DNA of 32,717 nucleotides from Candidatus Omnitrophota bacterium (lineage in GTDB: Bacteria; Omnitrophota; Gorgyraeia; Zapsychrales; Fredricksoniimonadaceae): the NCBI GenBank assembly GCA_023247575.1, contig JAHFGE010000005.1:1-32717 (forward strand). The letters run 5' to 3'. Every line of letters starts with the position of its first letter. The first letter of the stretch is position 1. This document shows positions 25,549 through 32,717 of this stretch, in pieces. The position numbers were made by a program, and so were the translations under genes. The notes beneath the pieces are model-generated. The model had not been told where the DNA came from and ran no database searches. It saw nothing but the letters and a program-made list of their open reading frames with translations.

Positions 25549-25734
25549 ATGGCCAAAAAAGCATTAGTTAACAAAGCACTAGCAGAACCAAAATTTTCAG
25601 TTCGTCAACATAATCGTTGCGGACTTTGCGGCCGTCCCCGCGGCTATCTACGCCGTTTTGGAATTTGCCGTATCTGTTTTAGAGAACTTGCCTGGAAAGG
25701 TGAAATCCCGGGAATTAAGAAAGCGAGCTGGTAA
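25549..25734 (+). CDS. rpsZ: 30S ribosomal protein S14, zinc-binding short type
   Basis: A 61-residue type Z S14 with two CxxC pairs (CGLC, CRIC) that bind zinc, unlike the roughly 100-residue zinc-free form of many Proteobacteria. '[20 protein letters not shown]' and '[11 protein letters not shown]' are canonical. It ends two bases before rpsH. Confidence 0.96.
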   Translation: MAKKALVNKALAEPKFSVRQHNRCGLCGRPRGYLRRFGICRICFRELAWKGEIPGIKKASW

Positions 25735-25736
25735 AG

Positions 25737-26132
25737 ATGTCAGTCTCAGATCCCATTGCCGACACATTAACTGTTATTCGTAATGCTTTACATGCACGTA
25801 AGGAAACCGTGGAATTTTCGGCTTCCAAGTTACTCGAGCGCATTTTAGACATTTTTAAAAATGATGGGTATATTGAAGATTTCCGCCTTTTAAAAGATGA
25901 TAAACAGGGTCTACTTAAAGTTTATTTGAAATATGAAAATAATAAACCTGTGATTATGGGTTTAAGGCGCATTTCCCGTCCAGGATTAAGGGTTTACACT
26001 GATAAGATGAAAATTCCACGGGTTCTTAATGGCCTTGGCACAGCAATCCTATCTACCTCTAGAGGGGTTATTACTAACCGTGAGGCCAGAAAGTTAAAGG
26101 TTGGGGGAGAAGTGATTTGTACCATTTGGTAA
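25737..26132 (+). CDS. rpsH: 30S ribosomal protein S8
   Basis: A 131-residue S8, a primary 16S-binding protein and the usual repressor of the spc operon. 'DPIADTLTVIRNALHA' and the C-terminal 'LKVGGEVICTIW' identify it. It begins two bases after rpsZ. Confidence 0.97.
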   Translation: MSVSDPIADTLTVIRNALHARKETVEFSASKLLERILDIFKNDGYIEDFRLLKDDKQGLLKVYLKYENNKPVIMGLRRISRPGLRVYTDKMKIPRVLNGLGTAILSTSRGVITNREARKLKVGGEVICTIW

Positions 26133-26144
26133 GGAAAGAGCTCG

Positions 26145-26684
26145 ATGTCTAGAATTGCTAAAACTCCGGTGTTTGTACCAAAAAATGTAAAGATTGCTTT
26201 CGATGATACCAAAATCAATGTGGAAGGCCCCAAGGGGAAATTGTCTGTGAATTTGCCGGTGGGCATCAAGCTTGAGCAAAAAAATGATCAGCTTTTTGTC
26301 AATCGATTGGATGATACAAAACAATCGAAAGCGAATCATGGCACCACCAAAAGGTTGATAATCCATATGTGCGAGGGAGTTAGTAATGGACATCGCAGAA
26401 GTTTAGAAATTCAAGGTGTAGGTTTTCGTGCGTCTGTTCATGGGCAAAAATTGGTAATGAATCTAGGTTTTTCCCATACGGTGGAATATGAGTTCCCTAA
26501 GGACATTAAAGTGGTTGCTCCTAAACCGACGGAAATTTCAGTTGAGGGTGCTGATAAGATTTTGGTTGGTTTGGTCGCGGCTAAAATTCGTCAATTCAAA
26601 CCGCCAGAACCTTATAAAGGTAAAGGCATTCGTTACGTCGGTGAAATAGTAAAACGCAAGCAAGGTAAGCAAGTAACAAAATGA
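26145..26684 (+). CDS. rplF: 50S ribosomal protein L6
   Basis: A 179-residue L6 near the factor-binding site, with two alpha-beta domains. 'VEGPKGKLSVNLP' and the invariant 'PPEPYKGKGIRYVGE' are present. AAGGAAAGAG precedes the ATG. Three bases after its stop begins a perfect 12-bp hairpin. Confidence 0.97.
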   Translation: MSRIAKTPVFVPKNVKIAFDDTKINVEGPKGKLSVNLPVGIKLEQKNDQLFVNRLDDTKQSKANHGTTKRLIIHMCEGVSNGHRRSLEIQGVGFRASVHGQKLVMNLGFSHTVEYEFPKDIKVVAPKPTEISVEGADKILVGLVAAKIRQFKPPEPYKGKGIRYVGEIVKRKQGKQVTK

Positions 26685-26686
26685 TT

Positions 26687-26713
26687 GTAGGGGCGATTAA
26701 TAATCGCCCCTAC
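26687..26713. repeat. Perfect 12-bp GTAGGGGCG hairpin between rplF and rplR
   Basis: GTAGGGGCGATT and AATCGCCCCTAC pair perfectly around AAT. It shares the GTAGGGGCG start with the repeat after tuf. No T-run follows; the next gene starts 17 bases later. Confidence 0.75.
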
Positions 26714-26730
26714 TTAGGGAATTAAGATAT

Positions 26731-27093
26731 ATGTTAGATATTAAAGAACAACAAAGAGTTTTTCGTCATAATCGTATACGTCAAAGAGTGGTTGGGACAT
26801 CCCAACGACCACGTTTATGTGTGCATAAAAGTCTCAATAATTTTCAGGCCCAAATTATTGATGATATCTCTGGCAAAGTCTTGTTAGGTAAATCCACCTT
26901 GGCTAAAAATATCCGCTCTAAAATTAAAACGGGCGGAAATGTCCGTGCGGCAGAAATTTTAGGTGAGGTTTTCGCGGTCGAAGCCATCCAGCAAGGTGTC
27001 AAGAAAGTATGTTTTGACCGAGGCGGTTACTTGTACCATGGACGCATTAAAGCTTTCGTAGAGGCTGCACGCAAAGCCGGATTAAAATTTTAG
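26731..27093 (+). CDS. rplR: 50S ribosomal protein L18
   Basis: A 120-residue L18, 5S rRNA-binding. 'SQRPRLCVHKSLNNFQAQII' and 'FDRGGYLYHGRIKAFVEAAR' match the family. The 46-base gap from rplF is mostly a palindromic repeat. Confidence 0.97.
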   Translation: MLDIKEQQRVFRHNRIRQRVVGTSQRPRLCVHKSLNNFQAQIIDDISGKVLLGKSTLAKNIRSKIKTGGNVRAAEILGEVFAVEAIQQGVKKVCFDRGGYLYHGRIKAFVEAARKAGLKF

Positions 27094-27099
27094 ACAAAC

Positions 27100-27110
27100 G
27101 AGTCGAAGGA
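27100..27110. repeat. Partial palindromic-repeat remnant between rplR and rpsE
   Basis: GAGTCGAAGGA matches the right half of the composite repeat at the nusG start (4556-4566). No left half is visible, so this may be a remnant or a chance match. Confidence 0.35.
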
Positions 27111-27135
27111 CAATTTAAGGAACAATGATTACATT

Positions 27136-27786
27136 ATGAAAGATCCAAAGAAAAGTGAAGAGATTGGTGAACAAATAGTTAAAAGCGTTGCTCAAGCCGA
27201 ACAAATTCTTGAGCAGGAAGAAGCATTAAAAACTGTTGCTCCAGAAGAGCCTCTTGCCGAAGAACAGTCAGCTGCTCCTGTTAAAGGCCGCCGTCGCCCA
27301 GCGAACAAGGAACGCAAAGGTTCATTTAAAAAATCTTCTTTGACTGACAGCGGTATGGTAGAAAAAGTTGTTTCCATTAACCGTGTGTCGAAGACGACTA
27401 AAGGCGGTACCCGTCTAGCGTTCTCAGCTTTAGTGGTGGTAGGAGATGCCAAAGGTAAAGTGGGTTATGCTTTAGGCAAAGCCTCGGAAGTGGCCACGGC
27501 CATCAAAAAAGGCCTTAGTGCCGCTCGCAAGAGTATGATCGTTGTCCATCGTCGGGGGACAACCATTACTCATGAAATTTTGGGCGAATGTGGATCCGCT
27601 AGCGTTCTTTTAAAACCTGCTTCGGAAGGTACCGGTGTTATCGCCTCTGGTGCTGTCAGGGCTGTTTGCGATGGAGCAGGTATTTCTAATATTTTGACAA
27701 AGTGCCATCGTTCTAATAATCCGATTAATGTAGTGAAGGCGACATTCGATGGTTTATCACGATTAAAGGCTCTTAGGGAAAATTAG
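27136..27786 (+). CDS. rpsE: 30S ribosomal protein S5 with N-terminal extension
   Basis: A 216-residue S5, important for decoding accuracy and helicase activity at mRNA entry. The conserved body starts at 'KVVSINRVSKTTKGGTR' (about residue 76) and includes 'ASEGTGVIASGAVRAVCDGAG' and 'NPINVVKATFDGL'. Before it lie about 60 extra residues: first acidic and Ala/Glu-rich, then a basic stretch (KGRRRPANKERKG). The C-terminus is about 20 residues shorter than in E. coli. The start is less certain because AAGGAA is 13 bases away. rpmD (L30), which normally follows, is absent. Confidence 0.95.
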   Translation: MKDPKKSEEIGEQIVKSVAQAEQILEQEEALKTVAPEEPLAEEQSAAPVKGRRRPANKERKGSFKKSSLTDSGMVEKVVSINRVSKTTKGGTRLAFSALVVVGDAKGKVGYALGKASEVATAIKKGLSAARKSMIVVHRRGTTITHEILGECGSASVLLKPASEGTGVIASGAVRAVCDGAGISNILTKCHRSNNPINVVKATFDGLSRLKALREN

Positions 27787-27800
27787 TTTAAGGACACCCT

Positions 27801-28250
27801 ATGCAATTGCATCAGATTAGATCACCTTTTGGTTCTCGTAAACGCAAAAAGATTGTCGGCCGCGGCCGCGGTTCTGGTCACGGTAAGCGTTCTGGTAAAG
27901 GTCAAAAAGGCCAAAACGCTCGCGCTGGCCGTGCGGTCATGGCAGCTTATGAAGGAGGACAAATGCGCCTGTTGCGTCGTCTGCCTAAGGTTGGCTTTCA
28001 TAGCAGGTGGCCTCACGAATACCAAATCGTTAACGTTGAATCGTTGAATCGGTTCAATGATGGAACGACGGTCAATCCCGAGCTACTCAAAACTCAAAAA
28101 TTGATTAAGACGCTTGGTCGTCCAGTCAAGATTTTAAGTGATGGTTCTATAACCAAGAAATTGACGGTGATAGCGCACCGTTTTTCCAAAACAGCACAGG
28201 AAGCAATCACCAAGGCCGGTGGTAAGGTCCAAGTGATTGGCAACGAATGA
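27801..28250 (+). CDS. rplO: 50S ribosomal protein L15
   Basis: A 149-residue L15. The Gly/Arg/Lys-rich N-terminus 'GRGRGSGHGKRSGKGQKGQ' and 'EGGQMRLLRRLPKVGF' are typical. AAGGACACC precedes the ATG. It directly follows rpsE with no rpmD between, and its stop overlaps the secY start (ATGA). Confidence 0.96.
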   Translation: MQLHQIRSPFGSRKRKKIVGRGRGSGHGKRSGKGQKGQNARAGRAVMAAYEGGQMRLLRRLPKVGFHSRWPHEYQIVNVESLNRFNDGTTVNPELLKTQKLIKTLGRPVKILSDGSITKKLTVIAHRFSKTAQEAITKAGGKVQVIGNE

Positions 28251-29605
28251 TCTCACAGTTTGTCAAAGGCTTTGCGAACTGTTTTAGAATTGAGGAATTG
28301 CGTCGTAAGATACTTTTTACGATTGGCATCATTGCGGTTTATCGTATCGGTTGCTATATCCCAACCCCTGGGATTAATGGGGCTGCTTTAAATGAGTTCT
28401 TTCAAAGGATGAACAATACGACCGGTGGTGGTAACGTATTCGGCATCATGAATATGTTTTCCGGAGGAGCTTTGGGGAAAATGACCATTTTTTCTTTAGG
28501 GGTCATGCCCTATATTTCCAGTTCCATTATTATGCAGTTATTGACAGCGGTCGTGCCGATGCTAGAGAAGTTATCTAAAGAAGGCCAGGCGGGATATAAA
28601 AAGATCAATCAATACACCCGTTATGGGACAGTGCTTTTAGGTGCTGTCCAATCTTTTTTTATTGCTCTTTGGCTTGAAAGTCCATCCACTTTTGGCGGTT
28701 TACAAATTGTTAATGAACCTGGTTGGGCCTTTCGTTTGACAACTATGATCACTTTAACCACAGGAACGCTGTTTTTAATGTGGTTGGGTGAACGAATTCA
28801 GGAACGGGGCGTAGGTAATGGGACATCGCTTATTATCACGGCAGGTATCTTAGCGTCAGCACCGACTGCTTTACATTATCTGCGATTGCTTTTATCGCCG
28901 ACAACTGGTGGGGGGCAATTACAACCTATAGCCATTGTCCTGATGGTGTTTTTTTTGATTCTCGTTATCTTTGGTGTTACGCTTATTTCGCAGGGCCAGC
29001 GTCGAATTCCTGTACAGTATGCTCGGCGTACGGTGGGGACTCAAACTTATGGAGGGCAAGGAACGTTTATTCCTTTAAAAGTAGATACAGCAGGTATTAT
29101 TGCCATTATTTTTGCCCAGTCGATCATTTTGTTTCCAGCCACCATTGCGAGTTTTATTCCCACCGGCCATTTGCAGTATTTTGCCAACTGGATTTCGCGC
29201 GGGCATGTGTTCTATTATTTGATTTATGCAGTGTTGATTTTGTTCTTTTGCTACTTTTATACGGCGATTGTATTTAATCCTGTAGACGTGGGGGAAAATT
29301 TGAAGAAGCACGGCGGTTTCGTACCTGGAATTAGGCCAGGCAAAGAGACCGCAGATTATTTGGATTACGTTTTGACCCGGATCACGTTAGTTGGAGCTTT
29401 GTTTATCTGTGTGATTGCGGTTATGCCGGATGCCATCATGGCTTCCTTTAAGGTGCCTTATCTGGTTGCCTCATTTTTTGGCGGTACGGGTGTTCTTATT
29501 ACCGTCGGTGTTATGTTGGATACCATGAAGCAAGTGGAATCTCATCTGCAGATGCATCATTATGAAGGCTTTATGAAAACTGGTCACCTAAGAGGTCGTC
29601 AATGA
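28247..29605 (+). CDS. secY: Preprotein translocase subunit SecY
   Basis: A 452-residue channel protein of the inner-membrane translocon with about ten hydrophobic segments. 'RIGCYIPTPGIN', 'MNMFSGGALGKMTIFSLGVMPYISSSI' (helix 2b/plug region), 'GQRRIPVQYARR' and the cytoplasmic loop 'KKHGGFVPGIRPGKET' identify it. It partners with SecE encoded at 4302. ATGA overlaps on both sides couple it to rplO and adk. Confidence 0.97.
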   Translation: MISQFVKGFANCFRIEELRRKILFTIGIIAVYRIGCYIPTPGINGAALNEFFQRMNNTTGGGNVFGIMNMFSGGALGKMTIFSLGVMPYISSSIIMQLLTAVVPMLEKLSKEGQAGYKKINQYTRYGTVLLGAVQSFFIALWLESPSTFGGLQIVNEPGWAFRLTTMITLTTGTLFLMWLGERIQERGVGNGTSLIITAGILASAPTALHYLRLLLSPTTGGGQLQPIAIVLMVFFLILVIFGVTLISQGQRRIPVQYARRTVGTQTYGGQGTFIPLKVDTAGIIAIIFAQSIILFPATIASFIPTGHLQYFANWISRGHVFYYLIYAVLILFFCYFYTAIVFNPVDVGENLKKHGGFVPGIRPGKETADYLDYVLTRITLVGALFICVIAVMPDAIMASFKVPYLVASFFGGTGVLITVGVMLDTMKQVESHLQMHHYEGFMKTGHLRGRQ

Positions 29606-30282
29606 GGATTGTCCTTTTAGGGCCACCGGGTGCTGGTAAAGGTTCTTTGGCAGCATTGATTAAAGAGAGAACGGGTATTGTACACATTTCCACCGGCGAT
29701 ATGTTACGGGAAGAAATGAAAAAAAGCTCACAGATCGGTCTTCAAATAAAAGCTCTGGTTGCCAAAGGAGCCTTAGTCTCCGATGAGATTGTAACCAGAC
29801 TCGTTGAATACAAAGTTACTCATGACCCACAGATGGCTAAAGGGTATCTGTTTGACGGTTTTCCTCGCACTACCCAGCAAGCTCAAGATTTAGACCGTAT
29901 ATTGGCTAAAGTGGGGAAACCTTTAGATTTTGCTCTTTTTATGGAAACTAATGTAGAAATGATTTTAAGCCGATTAATGGGCCGCTGGGTTTGTCGTCAA
30001 TGCGGAGCACTGTTTCACATTAAAAACAGACCACCTAAGAAACCAGGTGTTTGTGATGTGTGCGGCACAGAATTATATCAACGTAGTGATGACAATAAGG
30101 GAATCATTCGCAAGCGTATACAAGTTTATGAAATCAGTACAAAGCCGATCATTGATTATTACGAGGCGCAAGGTAAGCTAAGGAGAATTAGCGGAGATAA
30201 AGAAACGGTCGACGTGCACGATGATTTGGTAAAAATGATCAATGAAGAATCATATCAGAATCAAAAGTCCTCAGGAAGTTGA
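29602..30282 (+). CDS. adk: Adenylate kinase, zinc-LID type
   Basis: A 226-residue enzyme that interconverts ATP + AMP and 2 ADP. The P-loop is GPPGAGKGS (residues 7-15, with S where T/S is usual); 'STGDMLR' and 'DGFPRT' bind AMP. The LID holds four cysteines, C131-xx-C134 and C151-xx-C154, a structural zinc site. The start overlaps the secY stop and the last 41 bases overlap map in another frame. Confidence 0.97.
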   Translation: MRIVLLGPPGAGKGSLAALIKERTGIVHISTGDMLREEMKKSSQIGLQIKALVAKGALVSDEIVTRLVEYKVTHDPQMAKGYLFDGFPRTTQQAQDLDRILAKVGKPLDFALFMETNVEMILSRLMGRWVCRQCGALFHIKNRPPKKPGVCDVCGTELYQRSDDNKGIIRKRIQVYEISTKPIIDYYEAQGKLRRISGDKETVDVHDDLVKMINEESYQNQKSSGS

Positions 30283-30994
30283 CATTTTAAGAAAAGCTGG
30301 TAAGATTCTCTCTTTAATTATGGGGCACTTAAAGAGCTCTTTAACAGCAGGAATGACGACGAAAGACATTGAGGCGCAAGCCCAAGTCCTGATGCAAAAA
30401 TATGGGGTCAAAGCAGCCTTTAAAGGTTATCGAGGATTTCCCGGTAGTATTTGTATCTCTGTCAATGAAGGGGTTGTTCATGGGATTCCTGGTCCACGGA
30501 TACTCCGTAAGGGTGATATTGTTAGCATTGATGTTGGCATTATCTGCGATGATTATTATTCTGATACTGCGGTCACAGTTGGCATTGATCCCGTTAATCC
30601 TGAGGTACAGAAACTTTTAGACGTTACCCAAGCTGTTCTTTATAAAGGTATTGAGCAAGCCCGTTGTGGGCGAAATTTGTCGGATATTTCGCATGCCGTG
30701 CAAACCTATGTAGAGTTGCAAGGGTTTTCTGTGGTACGTGATTTTGTAGGGCATGGTATAGGGCGTCAACTGCATGAAGATCCGGAAATTCCCAATTATG
30801 GTCCACCTCATGAGGGACCTATTTTGAAAGAAGGAATGGTTTTGGCTATTGAACCCATGGTTAATATGGGAGGTTGGCGGACGAGAGTTTTAAGTGATGG
30901 GTGGACGGTAGTTACGGAAGATGGAAAACCATCAGCGCACTTTGAGCATTGTATTTTAATTACATCTCATGCAGCAGAGATACTCACGATCTAA
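30242..30994 (+). CDS. map: Methionine aminopeptidase, type I
   Basis: A 250-residue metalloprotease that removes the initiator methionine from new proteins. The five metal ligands fall at D97, D108, H171, E204 and E235, the same numbering as in E. coli. H79-type region '[10 protein letters not shown]' is also present. The ATG lies inside adk (41-base overlap); I keep it because [20 protein letters not shown] fits the family N-terminus. infA follows after two bases. Confidence 0.96.
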   Translation: MKNHIRIKSPQEVDILRKAGKILSLIMGHLKSSLTAGMTTKDIEAQAQVLMQKYGVKAAFKGYRGFPGSICISVNEGVVHGIPGPRILRKGDIVSIDVGIICDDYYSDTAVTVGIDPVNPEVQKLLDVTQAVLYKGIEQARCGRNLSDISHAVQTYVELQGFSVVRDFVGHGIGRQLHEDPEIPNYGPPHEGPILKEGMVLAIEPMVNMGGWRTRVLSDGWTVVTEDGKPSAHFEHCILITSHAAEILTI

Positions 30995-30996
30995 AT

Positions 30997-31215
30997 ATGG
31001 CTAAAGAAGATCTTATTGAAGTCGAAGGGACGGTCGAAGAGGCGTTACCTAACGCTATGTTTAGAGTTGTGTTGGACAATAACCATAAAGTATTAGCCCA
31101 TGTTTCTGGTAAAATCCGTATGAATTTTATCCGGATTCTACCAGGAGATAAAGTAAAATTAGAATTGTCTCCTTATGATTTATCGCGTGGTCGCATAACA
31201 TTTCGATTGAAATAA
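30997..31215 (+). CDS. infA: Translation initiation factor IF-1
   Basis: A 72-residue OB-fold factor that blocks the A site during initiation. I start at ATG 30997 ([11 protein letters not shown]); the longer frame in the track runs back into map. '[21 protein letters not shown]' and '[12 protein letters not shown]' are canonical. Two bases separate it from map and no Shine-Dalgarno is evident, so coupling is likely. Confidence 0.97.
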   Translation: MAKEDLIEVEGTVEEALPNAMFRVVLDNNHKVLAHVSGKIRMNFIRILPGDKVKLELSPYDLSRGRITFRLK

Positions 31216-31231
31216 GGTTAAGGAATTAAAT

Positions 31232-31345
31232 ATGAAAGTTAAATCGTCGGTAAAAAGAATTTGTGGTCATTGTAAAATTGTGCGTCGTTTTGGGGTCGTG
31301 CGTGTCATTTGCAGCAACCCTAAACATAAACAAAGGCAAGGATAA
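31232..31345 (+). CDS. rpmJ: 50S ribosomal protein L36
   Basis: A 37-residue protein too short for the ORF track: [15 protein letters not shown] onward, ending PKHKQRQG. The zinc ligands C11, C14, C27 and H32 are present, the C+ form. A TTAAGGAATT site precedes the ATG. Position between infA and rpsM is standard. Confidence 0.95.
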   Translation: MKVKSSVKRICGHCKIVRRFGVVRVICSNPKHKQRQG

Positions 31346-31351
31346 TTTATT

Positions 31352-31756
31352 ATGCCCAGAATTTTAGCTATCGATTTACCAAAAGAAAAACGTATTGAGG
31401 CGGCCCTTCCTTATATCTATGGGATTGGTTTGAGCCGCTCTAGGCTTATTTTGGCTCAAGCTCAAGTGAGCGGTGACAAACGAGCCAAGGATTTATCTGA
31501 AGAAGAGATTTCCCGCATTACGAGCATTATTCAAAAGAATTTTGTAACGGAAGGGGATCTGCGCCGGGAAGTTAACGAAAATATCCGTCGTCATATGGAA
31601 ATGGGCACCTACCGTGGTTTGCGCCATCGTAAGGGACTTCCCGTACGTGGTCAAGGGACAAGGACCAATGCCAGAACGCGCAAAGGCAAGAAACCAGTTG
31701 TAGGACATATTATAAAGAAGGAAACACCACCAGCAACTAAACCAGCCACTAAGTAG
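31352..31756 (+). CDS. rpsM: 30S ribosomal protein S13
   Basis: A 134-residue S13 of the 30S head, making the B1 bridge. '[16 protein letters not shown]' and '[20 protein letters not shown]' are signatures. The C-terminus has about a dozen extra residues rich in K, P, T and A. It begins 6 bases after rpmJ. Confidence 0.97.
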   Translation: MPRILAIDLPKEKRIEAALPYIYGIGLSRSRLILAQAQVSGDKRAKDLSEEEISRITSIIQKNFVTEGDLRREVNENIRRHMEMGTYRGLRHRKGLPVRGQGTRTNARTRKGKKPVVGHIIKKETPPATKPATK

Positions 31757-31786
31757 GGAGGGTTCTTACAAAAGGGATATTGAATT

Positions 31787-32203
31787 ATGGCAACAAAATC
31801 AGCGGAAACAGTTATCAATAAGAAACCAGCGAAAGCCAGAAAAAAAACGTTTAAAGGAGTCACCTCAGGTGTTGCTACCGTTCAGGCTTCCTTTAATAAT
31901 ACAATTGTGACGATTGCCGATAAGCAAGGTAATACCATTGTCTGGTCCACTCCCGGATTGGTTGGTTTTAGTGGTTCCAAAAAATCAACGCCTTTTGCCG
32001 CTCAAGTGGCCGCGACTGATGCTGCCCGTCGTGCCAAAGAATCGGGATTAGTGAGTGTAGATGTTTTAGTTAAAGGTCCTGGATCTGGTCGTGAGTCAGC
32101 CATCCGTGCTATTGCCGCAGCAGGTTTAGCTGTGACTTCTATTAGAGACGTTACGCCTATTCCGCATAACGGTTGCCGTTCAAGGAAAAAGCGGAGAGTT
32201 TAG
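31787..32203 (+). CDS. rpsK: 30S ribosomal protein S11
   Basis: A 138-residue S11 of the 30S platform. '[16 protein letters not shown]', '[14 protein letters not shown]' and '[18 protein letters not shown]' are canonical. The first 20 residues form a lysine/alanine-rich extension. GGGAGGG lies 25-31 bases upstream, too far to be the ribosome-binding site, so the start relies on a weak site. Confidence 0.97.
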   Translation: MATKSAETVINKKPAKARKKTFKGVTSGVATVQASFNNTIVTIADKQGNTIVWSTPGLVGFSGSKKSTPFAAQVAATDAARRAKESGLVSVDVLVKGPGSGRESAIRAIAAAGLAVTSIRDVTPIPHNGCRSRKKRRV

Positions 32204-32221
32204 AAAGGAAAATTATAAAGT

Positions 32222-32717
32222 ATGGGACGGATGATTTGTCCAGATTGCCGTTTATGCCGCCGTGAAGGCGAAAAGCTTTTTTTAAAAGGTCTACGTTGCT
32301 ATACACATAAGTGCGCTATAGCCCGTCGAGAGTATGCCCCTGGACAGCATGGTATTAGGAAAACCAAGCTGTCGAACTTCGGTATTCAATTGCGTGAGAA
32401 ACAAAAAGTAAAGCGTATCTATGGTATTATGGAACGCCAGTTTCGTAATTATTTCTTAAAAGCATCTTCTACTAAAGGCGTTACGGGTACTATTTTGCTT
32501 CAACAATTGGAGCGCCGTTTAGATAGTGTTATCTTTAACTTAGGATTTGCTAAATCCAGACAGGATGCTCGTCAAATTGTCAGCCATAATCATGTAGCTG
32601 TCAACAATCGACGTGTCAATATTGCTTCTTTTTTGGTTAAACCCAATGATGTGATAGAAATCAAGACGGATGCTAAAACTCTCAATGCCATAAAAGAGAA
32701 TATTGAACTCACGAAAG
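32222..32717 (+). CDS. rpsD: 30S ribosomal protein S4 (3' end outside window)
   Basis: The ORF starts at ATG 32222 ([16 protein letters not shown]) and is open to the last base, so about 165 residues are visible. C9, C12, C26 and C31 match the zinc site of the C+ type S4; C6 is extra. '[12 protein letters not shown]' and the S4 RNA-binding domain '[34 protein letters not shown]' are present. In this context rpoA and rplQ are expected next. Confidence 0.95.
   Translation, partial: MGRMICPDCRLCRREGEKLFLKGLRCYTHKCAIARREYAPGQHGIRKTKLSNFGIQLREKQKVKRIYGIMERQFRNYFLKASSTKGVTGTILLQQLERRLDSVIFNLGFAKSRQDARQIVSHNHVAVNNRRVNIASFLVKPNDVIEIKTDAKTLNAIKENIELTK

Noticed and set aside
1-32717. CRISPR, prophage, insertion sequence, toxin or defence genes
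   Set aside because: No direct-repeat arrays, transposase, integrase or toxin-like ORF was seen; the window is core housekeeping sequence.

Overview
This 32.7 kb window is the core translation and transcription locus of a bacterium. All 43 protein genes and both tRNA genes that I can support lie on the + strand. Gene order and sequence identify the fused beta, str, S10, spc and start of the alpha operons. I see no phage, insertion sequence, CRISPR array, defence or biosynthetic system. The organism is a moderate-GC, probably Gram-negative lineage: RpoC carries a large insertion in the trigger loop (SI3-like), as in many Gram-negative groups, and rpmD (L30) is missing from its usual slot. The C-terminal pattern of the first ORF (GGIDFN ... 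PVILNITP) and the many small palindromic repeats remind me of Omnitrophota or related candidate phyla. That placement comes from memory and is tentative.

Layout: (1) 1-855, 3' part of an unrecognised ORF. (2) 845-3655, rpsA (promoter overlapping the end of ORF1) and tyrS. (3) 3653-3819, an AT-rich tract, a near-consensus promoter (TTGACA-17-TATACT) and a leader with three mutually exclusive hairpins. (4) 3820-5089, tRNA-Thr(GGT), rpmG, tRNA-Trp(CCA), secE, nusG. (5) 5102-14832, rplK-rplA-rplJ-rplL-rpoB-rpoC. (6) 14777-19039, rpsL-rpsG-fusA-tuf. (7) 19100-24022, rpsJ-rplC-rplD-rplW-rplB-rpsS-rplV-rpsC-rplP-rpmC. (8) 24006-32717, rpsQ-rplN-rplX-rplE-rpsZ-rpsH-rplF-rplR-rpsE-rplO-secY-adk-map-infA-rpmJ-rpsM-rpsK-rpsD (cut by the window end). 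No gene-free stretch exceeds 300 bases; the largest are 3656-3819 and 7143-7279.

The genes form one logical unit: ribosomal proteins, initiation and elongation factors, RNA polymerase core subunits, NusG, and the SecY/SecE translocon channel. Many junctions are ATGA overlaps or gaps of a few bases, so strong translational coupling is expected. After the promoter at 3678-3706 I find no convincing further promoter or intrinsic terminator, so about 29 kb may be read largely as one superoperon.

The unusual content is in the spacers. There is a family of small palindromes with a near-constant 12-base loop (GAGCGAAGTCGA) but different, self-complementary arms. One copy sits in frame inside ORF1 and one runs into the nusG start codon. 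Two GTAGGGGCG hairpins and several perfect hairpins sit exactly at gene junctions (rplL stop, just before fusA, after rplF). The multi-hairpin leader before tRNA-Thr is the best candidate for an undescribed regulatory element.
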